Shown: positions 7,428 through 14,506 of the stretch, one piece after another
Position numbering within the stretch: the first letter of the stretch is position 1
How the letters are laid out: the number at the start of each line of letters is the position of its first letter
NCBI GenBank assembly: GCA_025455245.1
Contig: JALOMX010000004.1
Coordinates: 1 to 18,130, forward strand
Length of the DNA: 18,130 nucleotides
Reading direction: 5' to 3'
From: Chitinophagaceae bacterium
GTDB taxonomy: Bacteria > Bacteroidota > Bacteroidia > Chitinophagales > Chitinophagaceae
Program-made: the position numbers and the translations under genes
The notes under the pieces: model-generated
Databases searched by the model: none
The model's input: only the letters and a program-made list of their open reading frames with translations
What the model was told of the DNA's origin: nothing

Positions 7428-8005
7428 TGGAAAAGTTAGCAAATTATACACCGCGCCTGGCCTCTAAGTATAAGGCTGAAGTTGTTCCTGCTCTGCAGAA
7501 GAAGTTCAATTATAAAAGTGTAATGCAGGTACCCCGCCTTACAAAAATTTGCATTAACCGTGGCGTAAATGGTGCTGTAGCCGACAAGAAGCTTGTTGAT
7601 GTAGCTGTGGAAGAGCTTACTACTATTTCTGGTCAGAAAGCTGTTGCCACTACTTCAAAGAAGGATATCTCTAACTTTAAGCTTCGTCGCAATATGCCGA
7701 TTGGTGCTAAGGTTACGCTGCGTGGAGCCAAGATGTACGAATTTTTGGATCGTCTTATTGCGATTTCACTTCCCCGTGTTCGTGACTTCAAGGGTATCAA
7801 CGATAAAAGCTTCGATGGCCGTGGGAACTATACAATGGGTGTTACCGAGCAGATCATTTTCCCCGAAATAGATATCGATAAAGTGAATAAAATCACCGGT
7901 ATGGATATCACTTTCGTAACTACCGCCACTACCAACGAAGAGGCTTACGAACTATTGAAGGGATTGGGACTTCCATTTAAGAATATTAAAAAGGATAATA
8001 ACTAA
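7427..8005 (+). CDS. rplE: 50S ribosomal protein uL5
   Basis: uL5 binds 5S rRNA in the central protuberance and contacts P-site tRNA. The 192-residue product contains [13 protein letters not shown] (about residues 36-48), the signature [18 protein letters not shown] (about 84-101) and [21 protein letters not shown]. The start overlaps the rplX stop (TAATG) and has a good Shine-Dalgarno motif. Confidence 0.98.
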   Translation: MEKLANYTPRLASKYKAEVVPALQKKFNYKSVMQVPRLTKICINRGVNGAVADKKLVDVAVEELTTISGQKAVATTSKKDISNFKLRRNMPIGAKVTLRGAKMYEFLDRLIAISLPRVRDFKGINDKSFDGRGNYTMGVTEQIIFPEIDIDKVNKITGMDITFVTTATTNEEAYELLKGLGLPFKNIKKDNN

Positions 8006-8012
8006 GCAAATC

Positions 8013-8095
8013 ACAAATTGGCAAATCCCAAATCCCAAATGGGAATGCTGAAACCAGTTTGGAGTTTGGAATTTAATAATTTGAAATTTTGAATT
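8013..8095 (+). repeat. Inverted heptamer-array, rplE-rpsN gap
   Basis: AAATCCCAAATCCCAAA (8023-8039) faces TTTGGAGTTTGGAATTT (8058-8074); 14 of 17 positions are Watson-Crick and one is G-T. Further units extend outward: ACAAATTGGC on the left and TTTGAAATTTTGAATT to about 8095 on the right. Units are phased at about 7 nt. Confidence 0.7.
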
Positions 8096-8100
8096 AAATT

Positions 8101-8370
8101 ATGGCAAGAGAATCAATTAAAGCCCGTCAGCGCAAGCGCGAAGAGATGGTTGCCAAGTTTGCTGAAAAGCGTGCAGCTTTAAAGGCTGCAGGTGATCAGG
8201 CCGGTCTCGACAAATTGCCCCGCAATGCGTCGCCCGTTCGACTGAAAAACCGTTGTCAGCTTACAGGACGTCCGAAAGGCTACATGCGTCACTTTGGTAT
8301 TTGCAGGAACATGTTCCGCGATATGGCGCTTGAAGGCAAGATCCCCGGAGTGAAAAAGGCCAGTTGGTAA
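8101..8370 (+). CDS. rpsN: 30S ribosomal protein uS14, zinc-free form
   Basis: uS14 sits in the 30S head near the A site. The 89-residue product ends with [20 protein letters not shown] and IPGVKKASW, the family signature. It lacks the paired CxxC motifs of the short zinc-binding form and is longer, so it is the C-minus type. It follows rplE as in other S10-spc clusters. Confidence 0.97.
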   Translation: MARESIKARQRKREEMVAKFAEKRAALKAAGDQAGLDKLPRNASPVRLKNRCQLTGRPKGYMRHFGICRNMFRDMALEGKIPGVKKASW

Positions 8371-8426
8371 TTTTTCAATCCAAGGGAAAAAAACATTCAT
8401 TTTTCATTTAAAAACATTCCAATTAT

Positions 8427-8452
8427 CCCGAAAATTTCCGGGACGTAGGAGG
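8427..8452 (+). promoter_or_regulatory. Hairpin plus perfect Shine-Dalgarno sequence of rpsH
   Basis: AGGAGG (8447-8452) lies 8 nt before the rpsH ATG. Immediately upstream, CCCGAAA can pair with TTTCCGGG (8427-8442, one bulged C). This puts a small hairpin 4 nt before the ribosome-binding site. Rare pairing of features for this window; regulatory meaning is inference. Confidence 0.65.
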
Positions 8453-8460
8453 TAAATAAT

Positions 8461-8859
8461 ATGGTAACAGATCCTATTGCAGATTTTTTGACGCGCATTC
8501 GTAACGCACAGATGGCCAATCACCGTATGGTTGAAATTCCGGCATCTAACCTGAAAAAGCGTATGACTGAAATTTTGTATGAAAAGGGTTATATCCTTAA
8601 GTACAAATTTGAAGATGACGGAAAGCAGGGAATCATTAAGATTGCCTTGAAGTATGATCCGGCTACCCGTCAACCGGCTATTTCTTCATTGGAGCGTGTG
8701 AGCCGTCCGGGTCTTCGCCAGTATGCTAAGCCTGCTGATTTTAAGCGGGTGATCAATGGCCTTGGTGTTGCCATTATCAGTACATCTAAAGGTGTAATGA
8801 CTGATAAGGAAGCAAAAGCGCAAAACGTGGGTGGAGAAATTCTTTGCCACATCTATTAA
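8461..8859 (+). CDS. rpsH: 30S ribosomal protein uS8
   Basis: uS8 binds the central 16S domain and in E. coli represses the spc operon by binding its mRNA near rplE. The 132 residues begin MVTDPIADFLTRIRNAQMA and end in GVMTDKEAKAQNVGGEILCH plus IY, both diagnostic. The start is fixed by the AGGAGG 8 nt upstream. Confidence 0.98.
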   Translation: MVTDPIADFLTRIRNAQMANHRMVEIPASNLKKRMTEILYEKGYILKYKFEDDGKQGIIKIALKYDPATRQPAISSLERVSRPGLRQYAKPADFKRVINGLGVAIISTSKGVMTDKEAKAQNVGGEILCHIY

Positions 8860-8957
8860 TTAACCGGGTTAAATCCCATTGAATATGTTTCTGTTGAAAA
8901 TTAAGCCTTTTAGTCGGGGCTGAAATCGCAGAAATTCAAATTAAAAATTAAACGACT

Positions 8958-9512
8958 ATGTCACGAGTAGGTAAAAAACCAATCACCATTCCATCGGGTG
9001 TTACTGTTACAGTAGCTGCCGATAACACAGTTACTGTAAAGGGACCCAAAGGTGAACTCAAGCAGGCTGTAGACCGCGATATTAAAATTGAAGTTGCAGA
9101 CGGTTCCCTGAATGTTGGCCGTCCTACGGATCAGATCCGTCATCGCGCCATGCATGGATTGTATCGTGCCCTTATTGCCAACATGGTAAAGGGTGTAACG
9201 GAAGGATTTGTAAAAAAAATGGAATTGGTTGGTGTTGGTTATAAAGCAGCCAATACAGGCAATGTGCTTGACCTTGCCCTCGGCTATTCACACAATATTA
9301 TTTTCGAAATACCCAAGGAATTAAAAGTTGCTACCGCTACTGAAAAGGGTAAGAATCCTGAGATCACCCTGGAAGGTATCGACAATCAATTACTTGGTCA
9401 GGTTTGTGCAAAACTTCGCAGTTTACGTAAGCCTGAGCCTTACAAAGGAAAAGGTGTTCGTTTCTCCGGTGAAGTTGTTCGTCGTAAAGCCGGTAAGAGC
9501 GCAGGTAAATAA
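8958..9512 (+). CDS. rplF: 50S ribosomal protein uL6
   Basis: uL6 lies at the base of the L7/L12 stalk near the factor-binding centre. The 184-residue product begins MSRVGKKPITIPSGV, has the VGVGYKA turn (91-97) and the bacterial signature PEPYKGKGVRF (159-169). Complete. The 98-nt upstream gap contains a TTAACC-G-GGTTAA palindrome around the rpsH stop and little else. Confidence 0.98.
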   Translation: MSRVGKKPITIPSGVTVTVAADNTVTVKGPKGELKQAVDRDIKIEVADGSLNVGRPTDQIRHRAMHGLYRALIANMVKGVTEGFVKKMELVGVGYKAANTGNVLDLALGYSHNIIFEIPKELKVATATEKGKNPEITLEGIDNQLLGQVCAKLRSLRKPEPYKGKGVRFSGEVVRRKAGKSAGK

Positions 9513-9529
9513 TTTTAAATAACATTTCC

Positions 9530-9577
9530 CGCTGATGCAACTTGTTCTTCAGCGATACATTCCCGGCAGTATCGGGA
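9530..9577 (+). other. Two tandem hairpins in the rplF-rplR gap
   Basis: CGCTGA (9530-9535) pairs perfectly with TCAGCG (9549-9554) around a 13-nt loop. TCCCG (9561-9565) then pairs with CGGGA (9573-9577) around 7 nt. No T-tract follows (the next bases are GATAAAAAAG), so they are not typical terminators. The second hairpin ends 16 nt before rplR. Confidence 0.5.
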
Positions 9578-9593
9578 GATAAAAAAGTGAAAC

Positions 9594-9947
9594 ATGGACA
9601 ATAAAGTAATTGCAAGGAAGAAAATTCATTACCGCATACGTAAGCGTGTTGCAGGTGTGGCTTCCAAACCACGTTTAAGTGTATATCGCAGCAATGGCGA
9701 TATTTATGCTCAGCTTATCGATGACGAAAACGGCCATACCCTGGCAGCTGCCTCAAGCCGCGATAAAGATATTGCTGCTCAAAAGGTTACCAAAACCGAA
9801 AAAAGCAAGCTTGTTGGTGCCGCTATTGCACGCAAAGCTTCTGAAATAGGTGTTGAAAAAGTGGTTTTCGATCGTGGCGGTTTCCTTTATCATGGTCGTA
9901 TCAAGGCCCTTGCCGATGGCGCCCGCGAAGCCGGTTTGAACTTCTAA
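9594..9947 (+). CDS. rplR: 50S ribosomal protein uL18
   Basis: uL18 binds 5S rRNA together with uL5. The 117-residue product contains [20 protein letters not shown] (about residues 25-44), the [10 protein letters not shown] turn and the C-terminal [20 protein letters not shown]. Normal length, 33 nt ahead of rpsE. Confidence 0.97.
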   Translation: MDNKVIARKKIHYRIRKRVAGVASKPRLSVYRSNGDIYAQLIDDENGHTLAAASSRDKDIAAQKVTKTEKSKLVGAAIARKASEIGVEKVVFDRGGFLYHGRIKALADGAREAGLNF

Positions 9948-9980
9948 TCAATTGAATAACGCATAATTAATATTTAGATA

Positions 9981-10499
9981 ATGTCGAAAGCTATTGTAAA
10001 CCGTGTAAAACCGGGTGAACTCGAACTGAAGGAAAAGGTAGTTGCTATTAACCGCGTTACCAAAACCACCAAAGGTGGCCGTACTTTTAGTTTTTCTGCC
10101 CTGGTAGTTGTTGGCAACGAAAGCGGTGTGGTAGGTCATGGACTTGGAAAAGCAAAGGAAGTTCAGGAAGCCATTACCAAGGGAATTGAAGATGCCAAGA
10201 AAAACCTGATTAAGGTTCCCGTAATGCATGGTACCATTCCTCACGAACTTTTTGTAAAAGAAGGTGCGGCCAAAGTATTGCTTAAGCCTGCAGCCCATGG
10301 TACAGGTGTAATTGCCGGAGGCAGCATGCGTGCTGTACTTGAAAGTGCCGGAATTACCGACGTATTGGCAAAAAGCTTAGGTAGTGCCAATCCCCACAAT
10401 GTGGTAAAGGCTACTGTTAAGGCACTTGCTACCATGCGCGAGCCCGTTCAGGTTGCTAAAGCACGCAACATCTCGCTGAAAAAAGTATTCAACGGATAA
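9981..10499 (+). CDS. rpsE: 30S ribosomal protein uS5
   Basis: uS5 helps set decoding accuracy and lies at the mRNA entry. The 172 residues contain the S5 dsRBD-like domain (about 13-78) with [20 protein letters not shown] (32-51), and the C-terminal domain with [20 protein letters not shown] (103-122). Both domains are intact. The stop is followed by a short tandem-heptamer stretch before rpmD. Confidence 0.98.
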   Translation: MSKAIVNRVKPGELELKEKVVAINRVTKTTKGGRTFSFSALVVVGNESGVVGHGLGKAKEVQEAITKGIEDAKKNLIKVPVMHGTIPHELFVKEGAAKVLLKPAAHGTGVIAGGSMRAVLESAGITDVLAKSLGSANPHNVVKATVKALATMREPVQVAKARNISLKKVFNG

Positions 10500-10508
10500 T
10501 CTTTCTTG

Positions 10509-10529
10509 TTTGAGGTTTAAGGTTTGAGG
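10509..10529 (+). repeat. Tandem heptamers TTTRAGG, rpsE-rpmD gap
   Basis: TTTGAGG, TTTAAGG and TTTGAGG follow each other with exact 7-nt period 9 nt after the rpsE stop. The downstream side (10535-10570) is A/T-rich and only weakly complementary. Confidence 0.65.
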
Positions 10530-10573
10530 TTAATTCAGACTTTATATTTAAAACTTGAATACCAAATACATTC

Positions 10574-10762
10574 ATGATGAAAAAGATAAAGATCACACAG
10601 GTAAAAAGCGTAATTGACCGCTCTGAGCGCCAAAAGAAAACCATGGTTGCTCTTGGTCTTCGTAAAATGAACGCTACCGTGGAAGTAGAAGCTACTCCTC
10701 AGATTTTGGGAATGGTAGAAAAAGTAAACCACCTTGTAAAGGTGGAAGATTTAGCAAATTAA
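10574..10762 (+). CDS. rpmD: 50S ribosomal protein uL30
   Basis: uL30 is a small 50S protein absent from some bacteria. The 62-residue product MMKKIKITQVKSVIDRSERQ contains the family core TMVALGLRKMNATVEVEATP and a VNHLVKVED end. Two adjacent ATGs (10574 and 10577) are possible starts; the second gives the usual MKKIKITQ N-terminus. Position between rpsE and rplO is canonical. Confidence 0.95.
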   Translation: MMKKIKITQVKSVIDRSERQKKTMVALGLRKMNATVEVEATPQILGMVEKVNHLVKVEDLAN

Positions 10763-10844
10763 AATTCCAAATAAACAAATCCCAAATTCCAAAGTGATTT
10801 TAATAGTTGTGTATTGGAATTTGTGATTTGAAATTTTGGGATTT
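10762..10844 (+). repeat. Inverted heptamer-array, rpmD-rplO gap
   Basis: AAATCCCAAATTCCAAA (10777-10793) pairs with TTTGAAATTTTGGGATTT (10827-10844): ten perfect pairs, a one-base bulge, then six of seven. AAATTCCAAA at 10762-10771 and TATTGGAATTT (10812-10822) are further copies. It begins at the rpmD stop codon. Confidence 0.7.
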
Positions 10845-10859
10845 CAAACATTTATGCGA

Positions 10860-10873
10860 GGGGAGCGAACCCC
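10860..10873 (+). other. GC hairpin upstream of rplO
   Basis: GGGG (10860-10863) and CCCC (10870-10873) enclose AGCGAA, 20 nt before the rplO ATG. It is G/C-rich in an A/T-rich spacer and has no T-tract. Role unknown. Confidence 0.4.
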
Positions 10874-10893
10874 GTAAGTAAAAACCAGAAAAA

Positions 10894-11343
10894 ATGAAAT
10901 TAAATTCTCTGAAGCCTGCAGAAGGCAGTACGCACAGCGAAAAGCGTTTAGGTCGTGGTGAAGCATCCGGTAAGGGTGGTACCTCTACAAAGGGTAACAA
11001 GGGTGGTCAAAGCCGCGCAGGTTACAAGCGTAAAATGGCACACGAAGGTGGTCAGATGCCTATTCAGCGCCGTCTTCCCAAGCGTGGATTCAAAAACAAT
11101 AACAGGATCGAATACAAAGTATTCAACCTTGGTCAAATTGATCAGCTCGTTGAAAAATACGGATTCACTGAATTCAGTACCGATATCCTTTACATTAACA
11201 ACCTCATTGGACAGAATGACTTTGTTAAAGTATTGGCTGCAGGTGAGCTAAAATCAAAGCTTACCTTTAAGGTTGATGCCATCAGTGCAAAAGCTAAATC
11301 AGCTATTGAAGCAGTGGGTGGCACCGTAGTTGAAGTGCAGTAA
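10894..11343 (+). CDS. rplO: 50S ribosomal protein uL15
   Basis: uL15 is a late-assembly 50S protein with a long basic N-terminal extension. The 149 residues show that extension as RLGRGEASGKGGTSTKGNKG and then GGQMPIQRRLPKRGF (about residues 18-67), followed by the globular domain with a VEAVGGTVVEVQ-like end. It is the last ribosomal protein gene of the run and is followed by an intrinsic terminator. Confidence 0.98.
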   Translation: MKLNSLKPAEGSTHSEKRLGRGEASGKGGTSTKGNKGGQSRAGYKRKMAHEGGQMPIQRRLPKRGFKNNNRIEYKVFNLGQIDQLVEKYGFTEFSTDILYINNLIGQNDFVKVLAAGELKSKLTFKVDAISAKAKSAIEAVGGTVVEVQ

Positions 11344-11360
11344 TTGTGAATAAATTTAAT

Positions 11361-11391
11361 CCCTCCCACACCGGGAGGGTTTAGTGTTTTT
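11361..11391 (+). terminator. Intrinsic terminator after rplO
   Basis: CCCTCCC (11361-11367) pairs perfectly with GGGAGGG (11373-11379) around ACACC, followed by TTTAGTGTTTTT. It lies 17 nt after the rplO stop and before secY, so it would end or attenuate the S10-spc transcript. Confidence 0.8.
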
Positions 11392-11399
11392 AATTCACT

Positions 11400-11407
11400 T
11401 ACTTTTG
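11400..11407 (+). promoter_or_regulatory. secY: TAnnTTTG -7 box before secY (candidate promoter)
   Basis: TACTTTTG is identical to the -7 box of the rpsJ promoter and lies 28 nt before the secY start, just after the rplO terminator. The best -33 candidate is a poor TTTA at 11380-11383 with a short 16-nt spacer, so the promoter is only partly supported. Confidence 0.5.
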
Positions 11408-11435
11408 AGGCCCTTTTGAAAAATTATTATCAGCA

Positions 11436-12773
11436 GTGAACAAATTATTACAAACACTCAAGAATATCTGGAGCATCGAGGAATTGCGTGACAAGATCAT
11501 TGTAACCCTCGCTTTGGTACTTACCTATCGCTTTGGTACTCATATCGTTTTGCCGGGTATAGATGCAAATGCACTCGACGCTGTTCGTGGTCAGGCCGGT
11601 GGTCTGTTGGGGCTTTTCGATCAGTTTGCCGGTGGCGCTTTCTCACAGGCATCTATTCTTGCCCTTGGTATTATGCCCTACATTTCTGCTTCCATCTTTA
11701 TGCAGCTTATGACCATTTTGGTTCCGCAAATGCAGAAGATTCAAAAAGAGGGAGAAAGTGGTCGAAAGAAAATCAATCAGTGGACAAGATATCTAACTGT
11801 TTTGGTTACTATTTTTCAGGCAGCCGCATACATCAGTTATCTTCAGAGCCCCGGATACAAAGAGGCGCTTATTCCTTCTTTCCAGCCATATTTTTGGTTC
11901 AGTACGGTTATTTTGCTTACATCAGGTACGTTATTTGTAATGTGGCTTGGTGAAAAAATCACCGACAAGGGACTTGGAAACGGTACTTCCCTGATCATCA
12001 TGGTTGGTATCCTTGCTCGCCTTCCTCAAAGTCTCGTTCAGGAATTTGTTGCCAAAAATTCCGCAGGTGGTGGAGGACTACTGATTTTCATCATTGAGAT
12101 TGCAGTGTTCATCGCCATTATCATGGGGTTGATTGTATTGGTGCAGGGTGTACGTAAAATCACGATTAATTATGCAAAGCAAATTGTAGGCAATCGTCAG
12201 TTTGGTGGTGCCCGTCAGTTTTTGCCTATTAAGGTGAATAGTGCCGGTGTTATGCCCATCATTTTTGCTCAAGCTATTATTTTTATACCTACCATCTTTG
12301 CCCGTTTTGAAACTTCCGGCGGATTACTGAATATCTTAAACGATATGAGTAACCCCTGGTATATGTTGATATATTCTGTACTTGTTATTGCTTTCACATA
12401 TCTCTATACCGCCATTATTTTCAATCCAAAGCAAATTGCAGAAGATCTCAAGCGTAATAATGGTTTTATTCCGGGCGTTAAACCCGGGCAACCGACGGCA
12501 GATTATATTGGCGCAGTGATGGATAAGATTACTTTACCGGGTGCTATTTTGCTAGCTTTGGTTGGTATTCTTCCTGGTATTGCCATGAAACTTGGTGTAA
12601 CAGGTCAATTTGCCAGTTTCTTTGGAGGAACAAGTTTATTGATCATGGTTGGTGTAGTACTGGATACCCTTCAGCAAATTGAAACGCAACTTCTGATGCG
12701 TCAGTATGATGGGTTAATGAGTGGTGGAAGAATTCAGGGAAGACAACCGGTCAGCAGTTCTCCGATTGGATAA
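11436..12773 (+). CDS. secY: Protein translocase subunit SecY
   Basis: SecY forms the protein-conducting channel in the inner membrane with SecE and SecG. The 445-residue product has hydrophobic segments spread over the length as expected for ten helices, starting with DKIIVTLALVLTYRFGTHIV (19-38). Family signatures are GEKITDKGLGNGTSLIIMVG (172-191), NSAGVMPIIFA (268-278) and the cytosolic loop LKRNNGFIPGVKPG (338-351). The start is GTG at 11436, chosen because it begins the usual N-terminus just ahead of the first helix. It lies behind a terminator and a putative promoter, so it may be a separate transcription unit. Confidence 0.97.
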   Translation: MNKLLQTLKNIWSIEELRDKIIVTLALVLTYRFGTHIVLPGIDANALDAVRGQAGGLLGLFDQFAGGAFSQASILALGIMPYISASIFMQLMTILVPQMQKIQKEGESGRKKINQWTRYLTVLVTIFQAAAYISYLQSPGYKEALIPSFQPYFWFSTVILLTSGTLFVMWLGEKITDKGLGNGTSLIIMVGILARLPQSLVQEFVAKNSAGGGGLLIFIIEIAVFIAIIMGLIVLVQGVRKITINYAKQIVGNRQFGGARQFLPIKVNSAGVMPIIFAQAIIFIPTIFARFETSGGLLNILNDMSNPWYMLIYSVLVIAFTYLYTAIIFNPKQIAEDLKRNNGFIPGVKPGQPTADYIGAVMDKITLPGAILLALVGILPGIAMKLGVTGQFASFFGGTSLLIMVGVVLDTLQQIETQLLMRQYDGLMSGGRIQGRQPVSSSPIG

Positions 12774-12808
12774 TCAGGGGAAATTAAATTTCAAAATAAT
12801 TTTCAGGG

Positions 12809-12840
12809 CCTGCCGGTATTTATGCTGGCAGGTTTTGTTT
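12809..12840 (+). terminator. Intrinsic terminator after secY
   Basis: CCTGCC (12809-12814) pairs with GGCAGG (12827-12832); inner G-T and A-T pairs extend the stem to a TTTA loop. TTTTGTTT follows. It lies 36 nt after the secY stop and separates secY from map. Confidence 0.8.
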
Positions 12841-12898
12841 TAGATTGTAAAATGCGGTTTTGTTTATTGTATATGCCGCGGATTAAAGGGTTGATATT

Positions 12899-13714
12899 GT
12901 GATTTACCAAAAAACAAGGGAAGAAATTGAGCTGATGAGGCACAGTAACAGTATTGTAAGTGCCTGCCATTCCGAAATAGCCAAAGTGCTAAAGCCGGGT
13001 ATGACTACCATATATATTAATGGTTTGGTTGAAACATTTATCAGGGATAATGGTGGTGTGCCAAGTTTTTTAAATTATAAGGTCGGCGATCAGAGATTTC
13101 CCTTTAGTGCCTGTATCAGTGTTAATGATGCGGTTGTGCATGGCTTTCCAAACAACCGTGAGTTGAAGGAGGGGGATATTGTAAGTATCGATATAGGAGT
13201 GTTTAAAAATGGGTTTCATGGAGACAGTGCATATACATTTGCCATTGGCGATCCCGGTGAAGAAGTAATGCAATTATTAAAGGTTACGAAGGAATCCCTA
13301 TACAAGGGAATTGAAAAAGCTGTTTTTGGATGCAGGGTCGGTGATATTTCATGGGCCATTCAGGAACATACCGAACGCAAACATAAGTATGGGGTAGTCA
13401 GAGATTTGGTGGGTCATGGCGTAGGCAGAAATTTACATGAAGACCCTCAGGTGCCAAATTTCGGAAAGCGGGGCAATGGTCCTAAACTCAATCCGGGAAT
13501 TACCCTTGCAATAGAACCCATGATCAATATGGGAACAAAGGATGTTTACTATGAAAAGGATGGGTGGACGGTAAGAACCCGGGATGGTAAACCATCGGCC
13601 CATTATGAGCACTCTGTATGTGTTCAAAAGGGTAAAGCCGATATACTTAGTAGTTTTAAGGATATTGAAACAGCTGAAAAAGCCAATGCCAATCTGAGGT
13701 CTGATTACTACTAG
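12899..13714 (+). CDS. map: Methionine aminopeptidase, type I
   Basis: The enzyme removes the N-terminal methionine from nascent proteins and uses two divalent metal ions. All five metal ligands are visible in the 271-residue product: Asp98 (SIDIG), Asp109 (HGDSA), His173 (GHGVG), Glu206 (AIEPM) and Glu237 (YEHSV), plus the substrate-contacting His81 (VVHGF). The start is GTG at 12899; it gives the family-typical MIYQKTREEIELMR beginning. secY-map order is common in Bacteroidota, but here the gene is followed by convergent genes rather than infA. No clear promoter was seen in the 58 nt after the secY terminator. Confidence 0.97.
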   Translation: MIYQKTREEIELMRHSNSIVSACHSEIAKVLKPGMTTIYINGLVETFIRDNGGVPSFLNYKVGDQRFPFSACISVNDAVVHGFPNNRELKEGDIVSIDIGVFKNGFHGDSAYTFAIGDPGEEVMQLLKVTKESLYKGIEKAVFGCRVGDISWAIQEHTERKHKYGVVRDLVGHGVGRNLHEDPQVPNFGKRGNGPKLNPGITLAIEPMINMGTKDVYYEKDGWTVRTRDGKPSAHYEHSVCVQKGKADILSSFKDIETAEKANANLRSDYY

Positions 13715-13743
13715 AAAATTGCATTGGCAGTACAAGAATGGTC

Positions 13744-13797
13744 AAGCCCAAACTTTATCATCACCCATCCGGTGGTGATTTTTTATTGATTGGGCTT
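13744..13797 (+). terminator. Nested terminator between map and the convergent lipoprotein gene
   Basis: ATCACC (13760-13765) pairs with GGTGAT (13774-13779), followed by a run of six T to 13784. An outer stem AAGCCCAA (13744-13751) with TTGGGCTT (13790-13797) surrounds it; its right arm lies in the last codons of the minus-strand gene. It would stop map transcription, and may act on both strands. Confidence 0.7.
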
Positions 13798-14340
13798 TGT
13801 CTCCTTGATGGCCTCACCTGCTTTTTTCAAGGCTTCACCGGTTTTCTCAAGAACCTGTCCGAGGGTGTCTCCGGCTTTTTCTAATTCGTTTGCAGCATTT
13901 TCCATTGCATCATTAAAATCCTCCATTGATTCGCCGGTTTTTTCATTCATAGTTTCCTGCAAACTCTCTTTATCCAATGCAACCTTCCAAGTGCCTTCTT
14001 CTTTCTTCAGATTAATCGTATTTTCCTCTTCTCCCATTTTTACCCTGACGGTGGCCATATCACCATTTATCTCGGCATTGCTGTAAACGGCTTCTTTCAT
14101 TTTTTGTAAATCTTCCTCCTCTGCCTTAACATCTGCACCCATTTGCGACATGCTTTCTATCAGGTCGAGCATGGTTTTACTTTCCCTGGTAGCGAGTTGT
14201 TTCGCTTTTTTGAAATCCTTTATAGCGAGTGCTTCATAAAATGCCTTGGCTGCGGCAACAGGATCCTCTTTGGGGCTGCTGCAAGCAAGAATAACAGTCG
14301 TGAAAATAAACAACAGAATCCGGGAAGTTAAAGGCTTCAT
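13783..14340 (-). CDS. Small lipoprotein, DUF4878-like
   Basis: The 185-residue product starts MKPLTSRILLFIFTTVILAC, a lipoprotein signal with the lipid-attachment Cys at residue 20. Residues about 24-122 (DPVAAAKAFYEALAIKDFKK, then MATVRVKMGEEENTINLKKE) resemble DUF4878 and related NTF2-like lipoproteins; function unknown. Residues about 140-181 form a charged amphipathic helix with repeating EKAGDTL/EKTGEALKKAGEA units. The open frame extends upstream to 14430, but the start at 14340 places the signal peptide at the N-terminus and is preferred. It probably faces the periplasm or the outer membrane. Convergent with map and separated from the upstream lipoprotein gene by a possible promoter. 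Confidence 0.75.
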   Translation of the reverse strand: MKPLTSRILLFIFTTVILACSSPKEDPVAAAKAFYEALAIKDFKKAKQLATRESKTMLDLIESMSQMGADVKAEEEDLQKMKEAVYSNAEINGDMATVRVKMGEEENTINLKKEEGTWKVALDKESLQETMNEKTGESMEDFNDAMENAANELEKAGDTLGQVLEKTGEALKKAGEAIKETKPNQ

Positions 14341-14481
14341 TTTAATATTTATTTTAATAGTCGGCTTGGTCGACCGGTTTTTAATTGCTAATATGTTTGC
14401 ACTTTTTGCGTAATCCTTCCATTTTTTCAATAGGAATGTGCTTCACTAAAATTATTGGTTTCTTCTGTGTGATTTTATTTT

Positions 14482-14489
14482 CAAATATA
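14482..14489 (-). promoter_or_regulatory. TAnnTTTG box for the DUF4878-like lipoprotein gene (candidate)
   Basis: Read on the minus strand, TATATTTG lies between the stop of the papain-like gene and the lipoprotein start, giving a leader of roughly 135 nt. No good -33 TTTG was found at 19-21 nt; an ATTG is closer in. Support is partial. Confidence 0.35.
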
Positions 14490-14506
14490 AACAGGACGGC
14501 ATTCAA

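Noticed and set aside
461..10844. CRISPR-like array, suggested by short repeated units.
   Set aside because: Units are 7 nt, contiguous and degenerate, with no unique spacers and no cas genes.
14392..14399. A plus-strand TATGTTTG box.
   Set aside because: No plus-strand gene follows for over 2 kb and no -33 element at the right distance.
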